Source: Cupriavidus numazuensis | Lineage (GTDB): Bacteria; Pseudomonadota; Gammaproteobacteria; Burkholderiales; Burkholderiaceae | DNA: 61,691 bases | Assembly: GCF_905397435.1 (NCBI RefSeq) | Contig: NZ_CAJPVI010000051.1 | Location: 1 to 61,691, forward strand | Reading direction: 5' to 3' | Part shown: piece after piece, positions 1 to 8,197 of the stretch | How positions within the stretch are numbered: position 1 is the first letter of the stretch | How the letters are laid out: every line of letters begins with the position of its first letter | Translations under genes and position numbers: made by a program | Notes under the pieces: model-generated | Told to the model about the DNA's origin: nothing | Database searches by the model: none | Seen by the model: the letters and a program-made list of their open reading frames with translations, nothing else

Positions 1-65
1 GTTGCGCATTCGCTTCGAACGACGTCTCGATATTCATCTGGCTCTGCTCACGCTCGCTTGCGCTG

Positions 66-419
66 TCATCTGCTCTCGATTTGTTGAACAGTTTTGTTAG
101 CCGTTCTTAGAGGAGAGTTCACTGAAGGGTCAGACCTCCACTGTCCGTGCTTTGCGACTAATGCTATCGCGTACTTTAGGGCCTCGTCATCAAGATGTGT
201 GGCGCCTAGCTCGGCATGGCTTAGCCCCTCCCGATATTCAGGAATTGCCATCACCATACGATTAAGCCGCAGCAGATAGCACAGCCTAAGAAGATCCCAG
301 AGGCCGCAGTTTCGCGCCACCTGAATCACGCGATCGATATCTTTGGTGATCTCGCTGCGAAGCTTGGCGAGGGCTCTAGATCTGTGAGTCTCACTGGTAT
401 TGGAATCAGTTTCTGTCAT
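66..419 (-). CDS. Hypothetical protein, 117 aa
   Basis: I do not recognise this protein. The first 30 residues are polar and charged, residues about 40-60 are leucine-rich (WDLLRLCYLLRLNR) and look helical, and the C-terminus is polar. There is no signal peptide and no convincing membrane segment. The ribosome-binding site before the ATG is weak. It lies on the same strand as the toxin-antitoxin genes to its right but 366 bp away, so it is probably not part of that unit. It could be an accessory-region orphan; a spurious frame cannot be excluded. Confidence 0.45.
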   Translation of the reverse strand: MTETDSNTSETHRSRALAKLRSEITKDIDRVIQVARNCGLWDLLRLCYLLRLNRMVMAIPEYREGLSHAELGATHLDDEALKYAIALVAKHGQWRSDPSVNSPLRTANKTVQQIESR

Positions 420-785
420 AGGTCTTTAAGAGCCAGCATTGGAGCTTCCCGCTCCCGTTGTGCGAAACAGGGTGAATCCACGCTTACGGCTGCGAATGCC
501 AACCAATTTAGCCCCACTGAACGGGGGCTACTCTCCACGGCCTCGAATTGCGGACCGGCTGGGTTCCGCACTTCACCCAGCGATAGACAAATGGCCGAGA
601 TGGGTCCTGGCATGGCACCATTTGTAGACCTAGGCCCCTTCTGAGGGTCGCCTGGGATACGCCCTTATGCACTGCAGCGAATAAAGGCGTTTAGGCACAC
701 CTCATTACCCCTTTGCGCACATCAACTGAGCGCAAACGGCGTAAGGCCCGATTTTAAGCGCTGTGCCGACGTTGCCGGAGTCGGT
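420..785. other. Gap without a supportable gene
   Basis: This 366 bp stretch between the hypothetical protein and the RES-domain gene holds only short overlapping frames of low-complexity composition. None has a convincing start, a recognisable domain or coding character, and I see no clear terminator or promoter. Confidence 0.4.
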
Positions 786-1499
786 CTAGCTTCTTCTGTC
801 CACCGAAAATCCGCCCGCGAACGGCTCCGCGTAGAGGGGGTCAGCGCGCAACACCGCGAACTCCGTCAGCTCCGCAAACCGCGTGACGTGCACGTCGACC
901 AGGCGGCGCCATGCCTCCAGCGAGCCGGACTGCACGGCCAGTGCCAGGTGGCTCTTGTGCTTGCGCGACGGATAGCGGAACCCGAATGGCGCGGTGTCGC
1001 CGGGAAAGCCGGCAAGCAATTCGAGCATCCGCAGCCCGAACCACTGGCACCACGCATGCTCGCCGTGGATCTGGTCGGAGATGCCCAGCTTGCTGAGCAC
1101 GGAGCCATCTAGATCGAGCACCCGCACGTCCGCCCTGAGGGTGAAGGTCGCTATCAGGCCAGTTTCGGCAATACCCGGCGGGATATAGAAGGTGCCGGGC
1201 TGTGTCATGTCGTTGGTGCAGAAGCCGGATTCCCACAACGCGGTAGTGAGATCCTGGGCCGCATACATCCAGTAGGTTGCAAAACGCCCGTCCGGGCCTG
1301 CGAACTCGGCCGGCGGGCCGAACCGGTAAGTGCGCTCAACGTACGGCGGGATGACCGCGGCCGGATGCCGGACTGCGCGAAACACTTGCGTGCCGGCGGG
1401 CAGGACGATTGCGCCGCCGGCGAACGCCTGGCGCAGACGGTCTGTTGAAGGGAGGGTTACGGCAATGGGTTCAGGTGTAGCAATCTTTGGCGTCGTCAT
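786..1499 (-). CDS. RES-domain protein, probable NAD+-consuming toxin
   Basis: A 237-residue RES-family protein. RES toxins of type II toxin-antitoxin pairs phosphorolyse or hydrolyse NAD+ in the cytoplasm. Seen in the sequence: the early Arg in FRAVRHP (about residues 40-46), an aromatic-rich core with RFGPP and FATYWMYAAQ, and a Glu in LWESGF near residue 90; these correspond to the conserved Arg, Tyr and Glu of the family. The ATG overlaps the stop codon of the upstream gene as TGATG, so the pair is translationally coupled in the usual antitoxin-then-toxin order. The length is slightly above the common 150-230 range. Toxicity is inferred from family and context. Confidence 0.82.
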   Translation of the reverse strand: MTTPKIATPEPIAVTLPSTDRLRQAFAGGAIVLPAGTQVFRAVRHPAAVIPPYVERTYRFGPPAEFAGPDGRFATYWMYAAQDLTTALWESGFCTNDMTQPGTFYIPPGIAETGLIATFTLRADVRVLDLDGSVLSKLGISDQIHGEHAWCQWFGLRMLELLAGFPGDTAPFGFRYPSRKHKSHLALAVQSGSLEAWRRLVDVHVTRFAELTEFAVLRADPLYAEPFAGGFSVDRRS

Positions 1500-2122
1500 C
1501 AGCTGATCAGATCCGAACTGCGCGAGGGCAGCGCGGCCAACTGCGCGATCACCCTGCCCTGCCGCTCGTTGGCGGCTTGAGCAAGGTGACCGCGCTGCGC
1601 GGCAGAAAGCGCCACGCGCGATTCAAACGCCCTGCCCGCCAGCACCTCGGCCGGCGTCAGGTCGTCGAACGCGTCGACCGGGGTCACCCAGAACGCATGG
1701 ATTTCGCTGCTCGGCAGGTCCGTCATCTGACGCAGGACCGGGGCCAGCAGCTCCGGCACCGGTGGCGCGAATTGCCAGGCTGGGAATGCGCGGCCGATCG
1801 CCTTACCGCGCGGGGTGACACAATAAAAGCGTGCATCTTCCACCGCGCGGTACAGCGTCGCCTGCGACATGGCCACCAGGCCCTGCGCAATGACCTCCGA
1901 GGGCTTCAGATATGACACGGCGAGCCGGTTCTCGACATCTGCCGCCCGCGATTCGGGGCGCCCGAGCGTTGCCGTCAGGCACTGACGCACGATCGCCATC
2001 ACGCGGGCGCGCTCGCCCGCGTCGATGGTCTGCTCCAGTTGCTCGTCGATGTCGTGGACCAATTTCTCTACCAGTGGAATGCCGCCCCTCTTAGCGAACG
2101 GCTCATGGATACGCGGTGTCAT
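1499..2122 (-). CDS. Probable antitoxin of the RES pair (Xre/MbcA/ParS-like)
   Basis: A 207-residue protein directly upstream of and overlapping the RES gene. The C-terminal third contains FWVTPVDAFDDLTPAEVLAGRAF-like sequence, which resembles the toxin-binding segment (DUF2384-like: W-x-x-T-P followed by L-T-P-x-E-x-L) of Xre/MbcA/ParS antitoxins. The middle, around SYLKPSEVIAQGLVAMSQATLYRAVE, could be a DNA-binding helix pair. I chose the ATG at 2122: GGAG lies 5-6 bases upstream, and this start leaves an 11 bp gap to the gene before it, while the longer frame from 2176 would overlap that gene. The antitoxin role rests on gene order and the weak C-terminal similarity. Confidence 0.65.
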   Translation of the reverse strand: MTPRIHEPFAKRGGIPLVEKLVHDIDEQLEQTIDAGERARVMAIVRQCLTATLGRPESRAADVENRLAVSYLKPSEVIAQGLVAMSQATLYRAVEDARFYCVTPRGKAIGRAFPAWQFAPPVPELLAPVLRQMTDLPSSEIHAFWVTPVDAFDDLTPAEVLAGRAFESRVALSAAQRGHLAQAANERQGRVIAQLAALPSRSSDLIS

Positions 2123-2133
2123 ATCGAACTCCA

Positions 2134-2751
2134 TCAGATGGCAGCTTGCGGCGGTGCGATGGCGGGGTGGATGCAAGCTTCGCGATCAGCTCGCGCGCAA
2201 GACCACCTATCTTTAGCTAACGAAGTTGAAGCCAATGCCAAGACGGATTGGCAGCGCTGTGCGTGCTCGCCTTTCCACGTGAGCTTCAGCAGGTAGGTGC
2301 GATATGCCTCATTAACGGGCCGCTCTGCCTCGCCGACCTCCGCCCAATGGCCTTCGAGAGCGGCGACAACGGACTCAAGATAGCGACGGAAGGCACCCTG
2401 AGCCGATGGGGCGACTGTCAGTCCCTTTGCGCGAGCGATCCGCTCCACGGCCTTGCGTTCCGCGGGAGAAAAATGTGTGGTCTCGCTCGCAAGCCTTCTC
2501 GTCAGGGTAATTTTCTTTCGAGCGCTGTCGTCAACTTGTCCGTGACTACGCTTCAGGTACGCCAGCAGCGCACTTTTGTCCGTTACCGTCACCGGGTCAT
2601 CGGTCGAAACGTGAGGTAGGCCCGCACGTTGCAATTGTTCCAGCATTGCCTCGGGCGACCGGCTCAGCTCGGCAGCGAGGGTGCAGACAGTCTCGCGATG
2701 CATATCTCTAGGAAAAGGAATCGACACCCTTACTTTACTCAATCCTCTCAT
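2134..2751 (-). CDS. Stand-alone IF-2 N-terminal-domain protein
   Basis: About 205 residues. The first 70 residues match the IF-2 N-terminal domain (IF2_N): an ETVCTLAAELSRSPEAML helix pair, LQRAG, a DDPVTVTDKSALLAYL segment and KRSHG, which in full-length IF-2 precede the GTPase. No GTPase or other IF-2 domain follows. The remainder is a charged helical region (ITLTRRLASETTHFSPAERKAVER) and a disordered tail. The gene ends 11 bp before the antitoxin start on the same strand, so it may be cotranscribed with the RES pair. The start is uncertain: ATG at 2751 or 2769 or GTG at 2829, none with a clear ribosome-binding site. Function unknown; nucleic-acid or ribosome binding is a guess. Confidence 0.65.
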   Translation of the reverse strand: MRGLSKVRVSIPFPRDMHRETVCTLAAELSRSPEAMLEQLQRAGLPHVSTDDPVTVTDKSALLAYLKRSHGQVDDSARKKITLTRRLASETTHFSPAERKAVERIARAKGLTVAPSAQGAFRRYLESVVAALEGHWAEVGEAERPVNEAYRTYLLKLTWKGEHAQRCQSVLALASTSLAKDRWSCARADREACIHPAIAPPQAAI

Positions 2752-2890
2752 CTTTCGCAAGATTCTCATTGGCGTGGAGGGTAAGGCGGTGTTTCCCCTG
2801 TGCCGATAAGCATACTTTTGGCTATCCACTTAACCGGAGTTATCCTCGGGGCATGCCAAGATAAGGAGACCGCGCCAAAATGGGGGCCGA

Positions 2891-3204
2891 CTAAGCGGCA
2901 AGGCGGTGGTTTTCGTCCCGGGCGATGGACGGATACCATCGTTCAACGTAAGACCAGAACTGGTTATTGAGCACGGCGGTCCGGATTTGCAGGAAGTTGT
3001 GCGCGTGCCCAGGGCGCCAGGCCATCTGCTGCCGTTTGACGAATCGTTTGCTGACCACCTGGTTAACGGCCGACTCGACGAACCCTGAGGCAATGGGCTC
3101 TCCATGCCGGTAGCGGTCACCGTAGTTCACGATGAAGTGCCGGTTGTTGTCGAGGTAGACAATGAACTCCTCGAGCTTGTCGAGAAGTTTGGCCTCTTCG
3201 GGGC
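2891..3204 (-). pseudogene. 3' fragment of an ISKra4-family transposase
   Basis: About 105 codons matching the C-terminal end of ISKra4-type transposases: an EEFIVYLDNNRHFIVNYGDRY stretch, then HGEPIASGFVESAVNQVV, SKRFVKRQQMAW and a closing LLQIRTAVLNN-like segment. Full transposases of this family are several hundred residues, so at least three quarters is missing. The 5' side breaks off where the reading frame switches to an unrelated fragment (pRiA4b ORF-3-like). No terminal inverted repeat pair was found, so this is a dead insertion-sequence remnant marking past rearrangement. Confidence 0.8.
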
Positions 3205-3210
3205 TGGCCT

Positions 3211-3315
3211 CACCATGCGTATCTCGTGACGCCACCACGCGTTGAAGTCATAAACGTAGACAAAGCCTTCGTGTTCGCGGAGATGAAAGGCGGTCAGCGG
3301 CAGTTCATTCGCCAC
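3211..3315 (-). pseudogene. Fragment of a pRiA4b ORF-3-like gene
   Basis: Thirty-five codons carry LPLTAFHLREHEGF followed by VYVYDFNAWWRHEIRMV, which fits the pRiA4b ORF-3 family signature (hydrophobic strand, then Y-x-Y-D-F-x-x-x-W-x-H-x-I). Full-length members are about 180 residues or longer. The match stops abruptly at about 3211 where the ISKra4-type transposase remnant begins in another frame. This is a junction scar, not a working gene. Identification is by motif only. Confidence 0.5.
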
Positions 3316-3396
3316 GGCATTAGTGGGTCGTCGTGGGTTGTGTCGGTTAGCCCTCGTCGGATCGCTTTTGGTTGCGGGCCGAATGCATCGGCGGCC

Positions 3397-3669
3397 CTAT
3401 CCCATCCGGAAAAACTCGATGCTCTGCCCCGCATTGACCGCGCGCTTGAGCCAGGACGGCATCTCGCCCTGCCCGTCCCAGGTGAGCCGTTCCGCGCTGC
3501 GGTAGCAGACCACCGGCGCCGGCGGTGCGGCCGGTGGCAGTGGGGGCGGCGGTGGCGCGAAGCACCCCGCCGCGTCGAGCTCTTCGAGGGTGAGCCCGTA
3601 GTCGTCCATCTGCGCCTGGATCCAGCGGATCGCGTCCGCCCGCGTCGCCCCGCGATCGGCAATAGACAT
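3397..3669 (-). CDS. H-NS-like DNA-binding protein (copy 1)
   Basis: About 90 residues. The C-terminal half is a recognisable H-NS DNA-binding domain of the Ralstonia/Cupriavidus type: CYRSAERLTWDGQGEMPSWL with the closing KRAVNAGQSIEFFRMG, matching the W-x-G-x-G-x-x-P-x-W-L core that inserts into the DNA minor groove. It is preceded by a short helix (IRWIQAQMDDYGLTLEELDA) and a proline-rich linker (PPPPPLPPAAPP). The long N-terminal coiled coil of classical H-NS is absent, so oligomerisation may differ. The ATG at 3669 is chosen because upstream residues look non-homologous; a start as far as 3801 is open. A second copy lies at the right edge of the window. Confidence 0.7.
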   Translation of the reverse strand: MSIADRGATRADAIRWIQAQMDDYGLTLEELDAAGCFAPPPPPLPPAAPPAPVVCYRSAERLTWDGQGEMPSWLKRAVNAGQSIEFFRMG

Positions 3670-3833
3670 AAGCGGGGTAATGTTAAAACTCGTAGTCCGC
3701 ACCGAGCGGCCCTTCCCCGCACCGTCAACCACCACCTTTCGGTCTGCCCCATCCCGTCGCACAGCCCGTTGGCTGATTGATCGACACGATTCGGTCGGCA
3801 CGGGATTTCTGGTGCGTTGATGCCATTGATAGG

Positions 3834-3854
3834 TCCCGCCCGTTCAGGGCGGGA
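3834..3854. terminator. Hairpin downstream of the MFS gene
   Basis: TCCCGCCC, a 5-base loop, then GGGCGGGA form a perfect 8 bp stem. It lies 130 bp past the stop of the MFS gene on the minus strand and upstream of the H-NS-like gene. There is no long T-run on either side, so termination strength is unclear. Confidence 0.45.
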
Positions 3855-3984
3855 AACTGCATCTTGCCAGACCGCTATTCGACTAGCACACAAAGGCGAT
3901 TCCAGAATCTTGGCGCGCGTCGTCCATCACTGCGTCCAGTAGCCACCGCGCATTCCCACGCGTCAACAATGTGGTCTGCTAAAG

Positions 3985-5358
3985 TCACTCCGCTATGCTT
4001 TCCAGCGCCCGCCCTCGTGTTTCGATGCCGAATTTTGCAACGATAGCCGCCGCGGAGAGAAAGCACAGTGCCCCCAGCAAGAACACGCCAGCTTGACCAG
4101 CGACGGGCAGTACAAGTCCGACCAGCGTAGGCCCCAGCAGCGAACCGACGCGGCCGACCGTCGAGGCGAGCCCGCAACCGGAGGCCCGCGCACGGGTTGG
4201 ATAGAGTTCGGGGGTGTAGGTATAAAGCACGGCCCACATACCGAACATGAAGAACTGCATCAACCCGCCCGACAAGAACAGCCACGTGGTGTCCGCGGCA
4301 GAGCCGGCGACCTTTCCATAGAAGAACACTGCGCAGGCACCCCCCACCAGCGTCGCGACGCATGCAGGCTTGCGCCCCCAATGCTCGACAGCGACTGCCG
4401 CGCACAGAAAGCCGGGAATGCCTCCAATGGAGATATATACGGTGTAGAGCACGGATTTGGTGACATCCATACCGGACTGCTGCAGCAGCGCGCCGATCCA
4501 CGTGTTCAGGCCATAAAAACCAAGCAAGGCAAAGAACCAAAGTCCCCAGACGGTGAAAGTCCGGCCCCGATACTCGGAGGACCAGAGCACACGAATGCCA
4601 GACACTTCAGGCTCCGCATTCGCAAGCGCTGGCGCGACTTCCGGCAACGCAGCCAGCTTCAGTCCACGCATCACACGCTGTTCGATCCGGTCGACAATTG
4701 CCGAAGCCTGGTCATGCCGGCCTTTTGATTCGAGCCAGCGCGGCGACTCCGGAACGTAGCGGCGGACGACGAACAGGAACAGCGCGGGAATGGCGCCCAG
4801 CAGGAACATGGTTCGCCAGGTATAGGCGTTCAGCACGTAGTACGACATCAGGCCCGCACCGATGAAAGCGATCGGCCAGTTGCCGTCCATCAAGGCCAGG
4901 TACTTGCCGCGCTGGCGCGCCGGGATGAATTCGGACATGAGCGTCTGCGCCAATGGCAGCTCCATGCCCATGCCAAGTCCAAGCAGAAGCCGATAGGCCG
5001 CGAGAGCTTGCGGCGTGTCGGCCGTCGAGCACAGATAGCTGCCGACGCCCCAGATGATCATGCTGACCTGAAAAACCGGCTTGCGTCCGAACCGGTCGGC
5101 CAGGATGCCGGAACTCAGTGCGCCGATACCCATGCCGACGAAGCTGGCGCTTCCGAGCATGCCGGCTTGCGCGGCCGTCAAGCCGAACTCGGTACGGATC
5201 GAGCCGAGCAGGTAGGTCATCATGGCCAGGTCGAGGTTATCGAAGAAGAAGGCCAGGGCGATGATGGCGAATAGTGAACGGTGATAGCCGCACACGGGCA
5301 GCCGTTCCAATCGGTCGCCGGTGCGCACGCGCATCAGCTCGATGGGGGTGAGTTTCAT
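3985..5358 (-). CDS. MFS transporter, aromatic acid/niacin-type symporter
   Basis: A 457-residue major facilitator with about 12 predicted membrane helices. Seen: the loop 2-3 motif DRFGRKP after the second helix, the loop 8-9 counterpart EHWGRKP, the PESPRWL motif after helix 6 that is typical of the sugar-porter/SV2/AAHS groups, and a YTPELYPTRARASGCG loop near helix 10-11. These features resemble NaiP-like and 4-hydroxybenzoate-type carriers. I chose the ATG at 5358 because GGAGA sits 5 bases upstream; the frame extends to 5526 without homologous sequence. It is the last gene behind the RidA/PurA-like/PNPOx set after a 226 bp gap, so it likely imports their substrate, whose identity is unknown. 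Confidence 0.85.
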   Translation of the reverse strand: MKLTPIELMRVRTGDRLERLPVCGYHRSLFAIIALAFFFDNLDLAMMTYLLGSIRTEFGLTAAQAGMLGSASFVGMGIGALSSGILADRFGRKPVFQVSMIIWGVGSYLCSTADTPQALAAYRLLLGLGMGMELPLAQTLMSEFIPARQRGKYLALMDGNWPIAFIGAGLMSYYVLNAYTWRTMFLLGAIPALFLFVVRRYVPESPRWLESKGRHDQASAIVDRIEQRVMRGLKLAALPEVAPALANAEPEVSGIRVLWSSEYRGRTFTVWGLWFFALLGFYGLNTWIGALLQQSGMDVTKSVLYTVYISIGGIPGFLCAAVAVEHWGRKPACVATLVGGACAVFFYGKVAGSAADTTWLFLSGGLMQFFMFGMWAVLYTYTPELYPTRARASGCGLASTVGRVGSLLGPTLVGLVLPVAGQAGVFLLGALCFLSAAAIVAKFGIETRGRALESIAE

Positions 5359-5584
5359 AGGGTCTCCAGTCGTTTTTGTCCGGCGCTTGGGCGCGCCGGA
5401 TGCAATCGATATGCGAAATGTCGCGATACCAATCGCTACTCTGGCGTGGGATGAGCGACGAGGCGCGCGCTGGAATGCCAAGATTTGTCTTGCAGATGCC
5501 ATCGGAACAAACTGGTCCCCGAACAAAAAAGAGGTGCTTGCGCACCTCTCCGAACAGGACCTAGCTCAGCCGGCGTGGCTGGCT

Positions 5585-6208
5585 TCAGCGACCAAACCGA
5601 TGTGGGTCGAAGGCTTCCACAGGCAGACCCGATAACGTTGCGCCGGCATCAAACGGATATCGCAGGTACGGCGCCTTGGGCTGGCCCGGGGGCGAGTACT
5701 GGCCATCGGCAAGAATCCGCTTCTTGGCGCTCATCTCGCGAATCTCGCATCGATAGGCAACGATCTGGCTGGCGGCACCGTCTTCGATCGGCGTGTAATC
5801 CTTCTCGGGCCGGAACTTGTCCAGGGCCTGGTACTGGTGTGCGCGCACCTCATCCGTCGTGTCGCGCAGCAACACTTCACAGCGCGCGATCACGCTGTAG
5901 TACTCGAGGCTCGTGTTCTGGCCCTTCGGTGCCTTGAGCAGTGCGATGGGGCGGTCGACTTCGATGGTGACCCGCGGGTTGGCACGGATCGCAGCCGCAA
6001 GCTTCCCGAAGCGGGAACTGTGGATTAGGAATGCATCGCCAGTGAACGTGAAGCTCTGCGCCGTGACATACGGATAGGGCGTGTCATGCACCGCGACCCG
6101 GCATATCAGTTCGTCTCGCAGAAACGCTTCAATCGCCGCCCAGTCGGTCCAGGCCAGATCCATGCGGCGCATGGAGCAATCGAGATAGGAGGGAATGGTC
6201 CCGGTCAT
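5585..6208 (-). CDS. PNPOx-fold flavin-binding protein
   Basis: A 207-residue member of the pyridoxamine-5'-phosphate-oxidase-like split-barrel family (NimA-like/flavin-nucleotide-binding). Seen: RVAVHDTPYPYVTAQSFTF near residues 37-55, then FLIHSSRFGKLAAAIRANPRVTIEVD, which corresponds to the family's H-x-A-x-x-G-x-K-x-x-x-L-x-x-N-P-x-V segment that binds FMN. Such proteins bind FMN or F420-like cofactors and many are oxidoreductases of unknown substrate. The ATG at 6208 is preferred because AAGGA lies 6 bases upstream; a TTG two codons earlier is possible. It follows the PurA-like gene with a 2 bp gap, so both are almost surely cotranscribed. Confidence 0.78.
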   Translation of the reverse strand: MTGTIPSYLDCSMRRMDLAWTDWAAIEAFLRDELICRVAVHDTPYPYVTAQSFTFTGDAFLIHSSRFGKLAAAIRANPRVTIEVDRPIALLKAPKGQNTSLEYYSVIARCEVLLRDTTDEVRAHQYQALDKFRPEKDYTPIEDGAASQIVAYRCEIREMSAKKRILADGQYSPPGQPKAPYLRYPFDAGATLSGLPVEAFDPHRFGR

Positions 6209-6210
6209 CT

Positions 6211-7575
6211 TCAATCCTTGTCGGGTTGTTTCATCATCAACATCTGGTCGCGCCGGGGGCCGAGCCCGGCACCGCGCAGCGGCACCCCGATGGCGTCTTC
6301 CACCATCGCCAGGAATGCCAGCAATTCAGGAGGAACTGGCGCGTCCGCGCCCTGCGGTATCGCGACGGCGTCGAACGCCGGCAAACGGAGACAGCCGGTA
6401 TCGCCCTCGCCTCCCGCTCCGACAATCAAGGGTATGGTTCCGCCCCGTGAGAACGAGAAGGCGGCGAGGCTATCGCACTTGTTGAGGTAAATCTCGTCGA
6501 CGCCAGCCTGCTTCACGGTCACCCTGAGCTGGGCGAGGTCCAGCCGGCCGATACGGCGAGGCCTTCCGGTCCCGGTGCCGTACTCGTTGGACGAGATGCG
6601 CAGCGCCACGCCGAGATCGAATTCGTCGTCGCCGGCAAGAAGCGCGCGGACATCGATTCCTGCCGCCTCTTCGTCCCGGGTCAGTCCTTCTCGCGCCGCG
6701 CCGGCACAGTAGAGCTCCGATCGCTTGCCGCCGAATTCGCCGGGGAGCGGCCCATCGCCCACGCGCGACACTATCGCCTTGGCGACGCCGACGGTCTTGC
6801 GATGGTATTTGCAGGGAAGATCGCCGCCCACGTAGGCATATGAGGGCAGCGTGTGACTCGATGTAACCCATGGCTGCTGGCCATGCAGGACATCGAGCAT
6901 GACCGACTGGGCGCCTTCGAACAGGACCCGGGCGCCACGCTCGACGCGGTTCGTCAGCCACAGCGGATTGTCCCTCACGAAGCCGCGGACGACTTCCCAT
7001 GCGGCATGCATGCGTTTTGCGGAAGCGGAGCGCTCGGCGTGGTCGGACCACGGCGCGGCGCCGTGCATCTGCGCTATCACACCGGCAGGATCGCTTGCCA
7101 GATCCCGCAACTGAAACGCACAGCGCCCGCCGTCACGAACCCGCGCGGCAAGATCCGCATAGCATGGACCGATGCCGTTGCCGGTGGTGCCGATCTCGCG
7201 GCCATGCAGATGGTCCTGCGCGATGTGAACCGGCTGGACCACGGGACAGCGGTCGCTGATGCTGAAGCGGCCCGACAGATCGATCCCAAGCGATGCGAGC
7301 ATCCCGATCTCTTTCGCCAGTTGTTCGAGACTGACAACGCAGCCTGAGCCGATATACAGCGCGACATGTGCGTGCAGTACGCCGGATGGGACTTGCCTCA
7401 GGCGCACTTCCCCGTTGGCGGTGGCAATAGTGTGACCCGCATTCACGCCGCCATTGAAGCGCGCCACGATGTCATAGTCGGCTGCGAGCAAGTCGACCAC
7501 GCGCGCCTTGCCCTCGTCGCCGTACTGGAGCCCGATCAGCACATCCGCATACCCGGTCTTTGTGGGTGCGGGCAT
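6211..7575 (-). CDS. Adenylosuccinate synthetase paralogue (PurA-like ligase)
   Basis: A 454-residue relative of PurA, which condenses IMP and aspartate using GTP. Conserved parts are visible: QYGDEGKARVVD (the P-loop-like GDEGK with the catalytic Asp), NGGVNAGHT (catalytic His), GTTGNGIGPCYAD, LFEGAQSVMLDVLHG, PWVTSSHT, GVAKAIVSRVGDGPLP and a GTGTGRPRRIGRLD loop. Differences from housekeeping PurA include GDEGKA for GDEGKG, GAQS for GAQG, SSHTLPS for SSNTTAG, and an altered aspartate-binding loop. It sits in a catabolic-type operon with RidA and PNPOx genes, not with purine genes, so a specialised amide-forming or related reaction on another nucleotide or heterocycle is likely. ATG at 7575 is chosen; a TTG at 7581 overlaps the upstream stop. 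Confidence 0.85.
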   Translation of the reverse strand: MPAPTKTGYADVLIGLQYGDEGKARVVDLLAADYDIVARFNGGVNAGHTIATANGEVRLRQVPSGVLHAHVALYIGSGCVVSLEQLAKEIGMLASLGIDLSGRFSISDRCPVVQPVHIAQDHLHGREIGTTGNGIGPCYADLAARVRDGGRCAFQLRDLASDPAGVIAQMHGAAPWSDHAERSASAKRMHAAWEVVRGFVRDNPLWLTNRVERGARVLFEGAQSVMLDVLHGQQPWVTSSHTLPSYAYVGGDLPCKYHRKTVGVAKAIVSRVGDGPLPGEFGGKRSELYCAGAAREGLTRDEEAAGIDVRALLAGDDEFDLGVALRISSNEYGTGTGRPRRIGRLDLAQLRVTVKQAGVDEIYLNKCDSLAAFSFSRGGTIPLIVGAGGEGDTGCLRLPAFDAVAIPQGADAPVPPELLAFLAMVEDAIGVPLRGAGLGPRRDQMLMMKQPDKD

Positions 7576-7577
7576 GG

Positions 7578-8042
7578 TCAATCGCCCAGGAGGAAGGTCG
7601 CTTCGATCTCGACAGGCGCGTTGAATGGCAGGCTGGCCACGCCCATCGCCACGCGGGCATGGCGCCCCTTCTCGCCGAAGATTTCGTTGAGCAAGCCGGA
7701 CGCCGCATTGATGACCAGTGGCGCGTCATGGAACCCCGGATCCACGGCCACATAGCCGCCGATCCGAACGATTCCCTGGACCCGCTCGAATTCGCCGCCG
7801 GTAGCGACTGCGACCCAGCCCAGCAAATTGGTCAGGCAGATCCGCGCGGCGGCCTGGGCCTGCTCCAGCGAGATGTCGCCGGGAACCTTGCCGACATACT
7901 CGGCCTTGCCGCCCGCCAGCGGCAGCTGGCCTGAAACTGTCAGGAAGCCATGGTGAATCGTGTACGGAACGTACAGGGTCTTTGGAACTTCCATGACGGG
8001 CAGGATGATTCCCGCCGCCTCGATGCGCTCAAGAACTGACAT
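7578..8042 (-). CDS. RidA/YjgF-family protein
   Basis: A 154-residue Rid-superfamily protein. Members hydrolyse reactive enamines or imines or deaminate 2-amino acrylate or aminomuconate-type intermediates as cytoplasmic trimers. Seen: TIHHGFLTVSGQLPLAGG, KVPGDISLEQAQAAARICL, a FERVQGIVRIGGYV strand, and the closing GRHARVAMGVASLPFNAPVEIEATF, where the Arg in the HARVAMG motif corresponds to the active-site Arg of the longer (about 150 aa) Rid subgroup. GGAG stands 8 bases before the ATG. It is first in the RidA/PurA-like/PNPOx series, suggesting that an imine or enamine arises in this pathway. Confidence 0.85.
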   Translation of the reverse strand: MSVLERIEAAGIILPVMEVPKTLYVPYTIHHGFLTVSGQLPLAGGKAEYVGKVPGDISLEQAQAAARICLTNLLGWVAVATGGEFERVQGIVRIGGYVAVDPGFHDAPLVINAASGLLNEIFGEKGRHARVAMGVASLPFNAPVEIEATFLLGD

Positions 8043-8197
8043 GCTGATAACTCCACGATAGAGAGGTGAGCTGACGTCACGCGCCAGGCGCGGCGAACGT
8101 CAGTCCCTTGACTGTGCCCCATGGTGGAATCGAGGATCGGCGCGGCAACGCCAGTTGCTGTCGCGCAGATGCCAAGTTCTTCAAGCGCCGGCGCGAT

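Noticed and set aside
416..613. A 65-codon minus-strand frame ending at the start of the first hypothetical gene
   Set aside because: No domain, no ribosome-binding site and no coding character; the overlap with the next start is likely chance.
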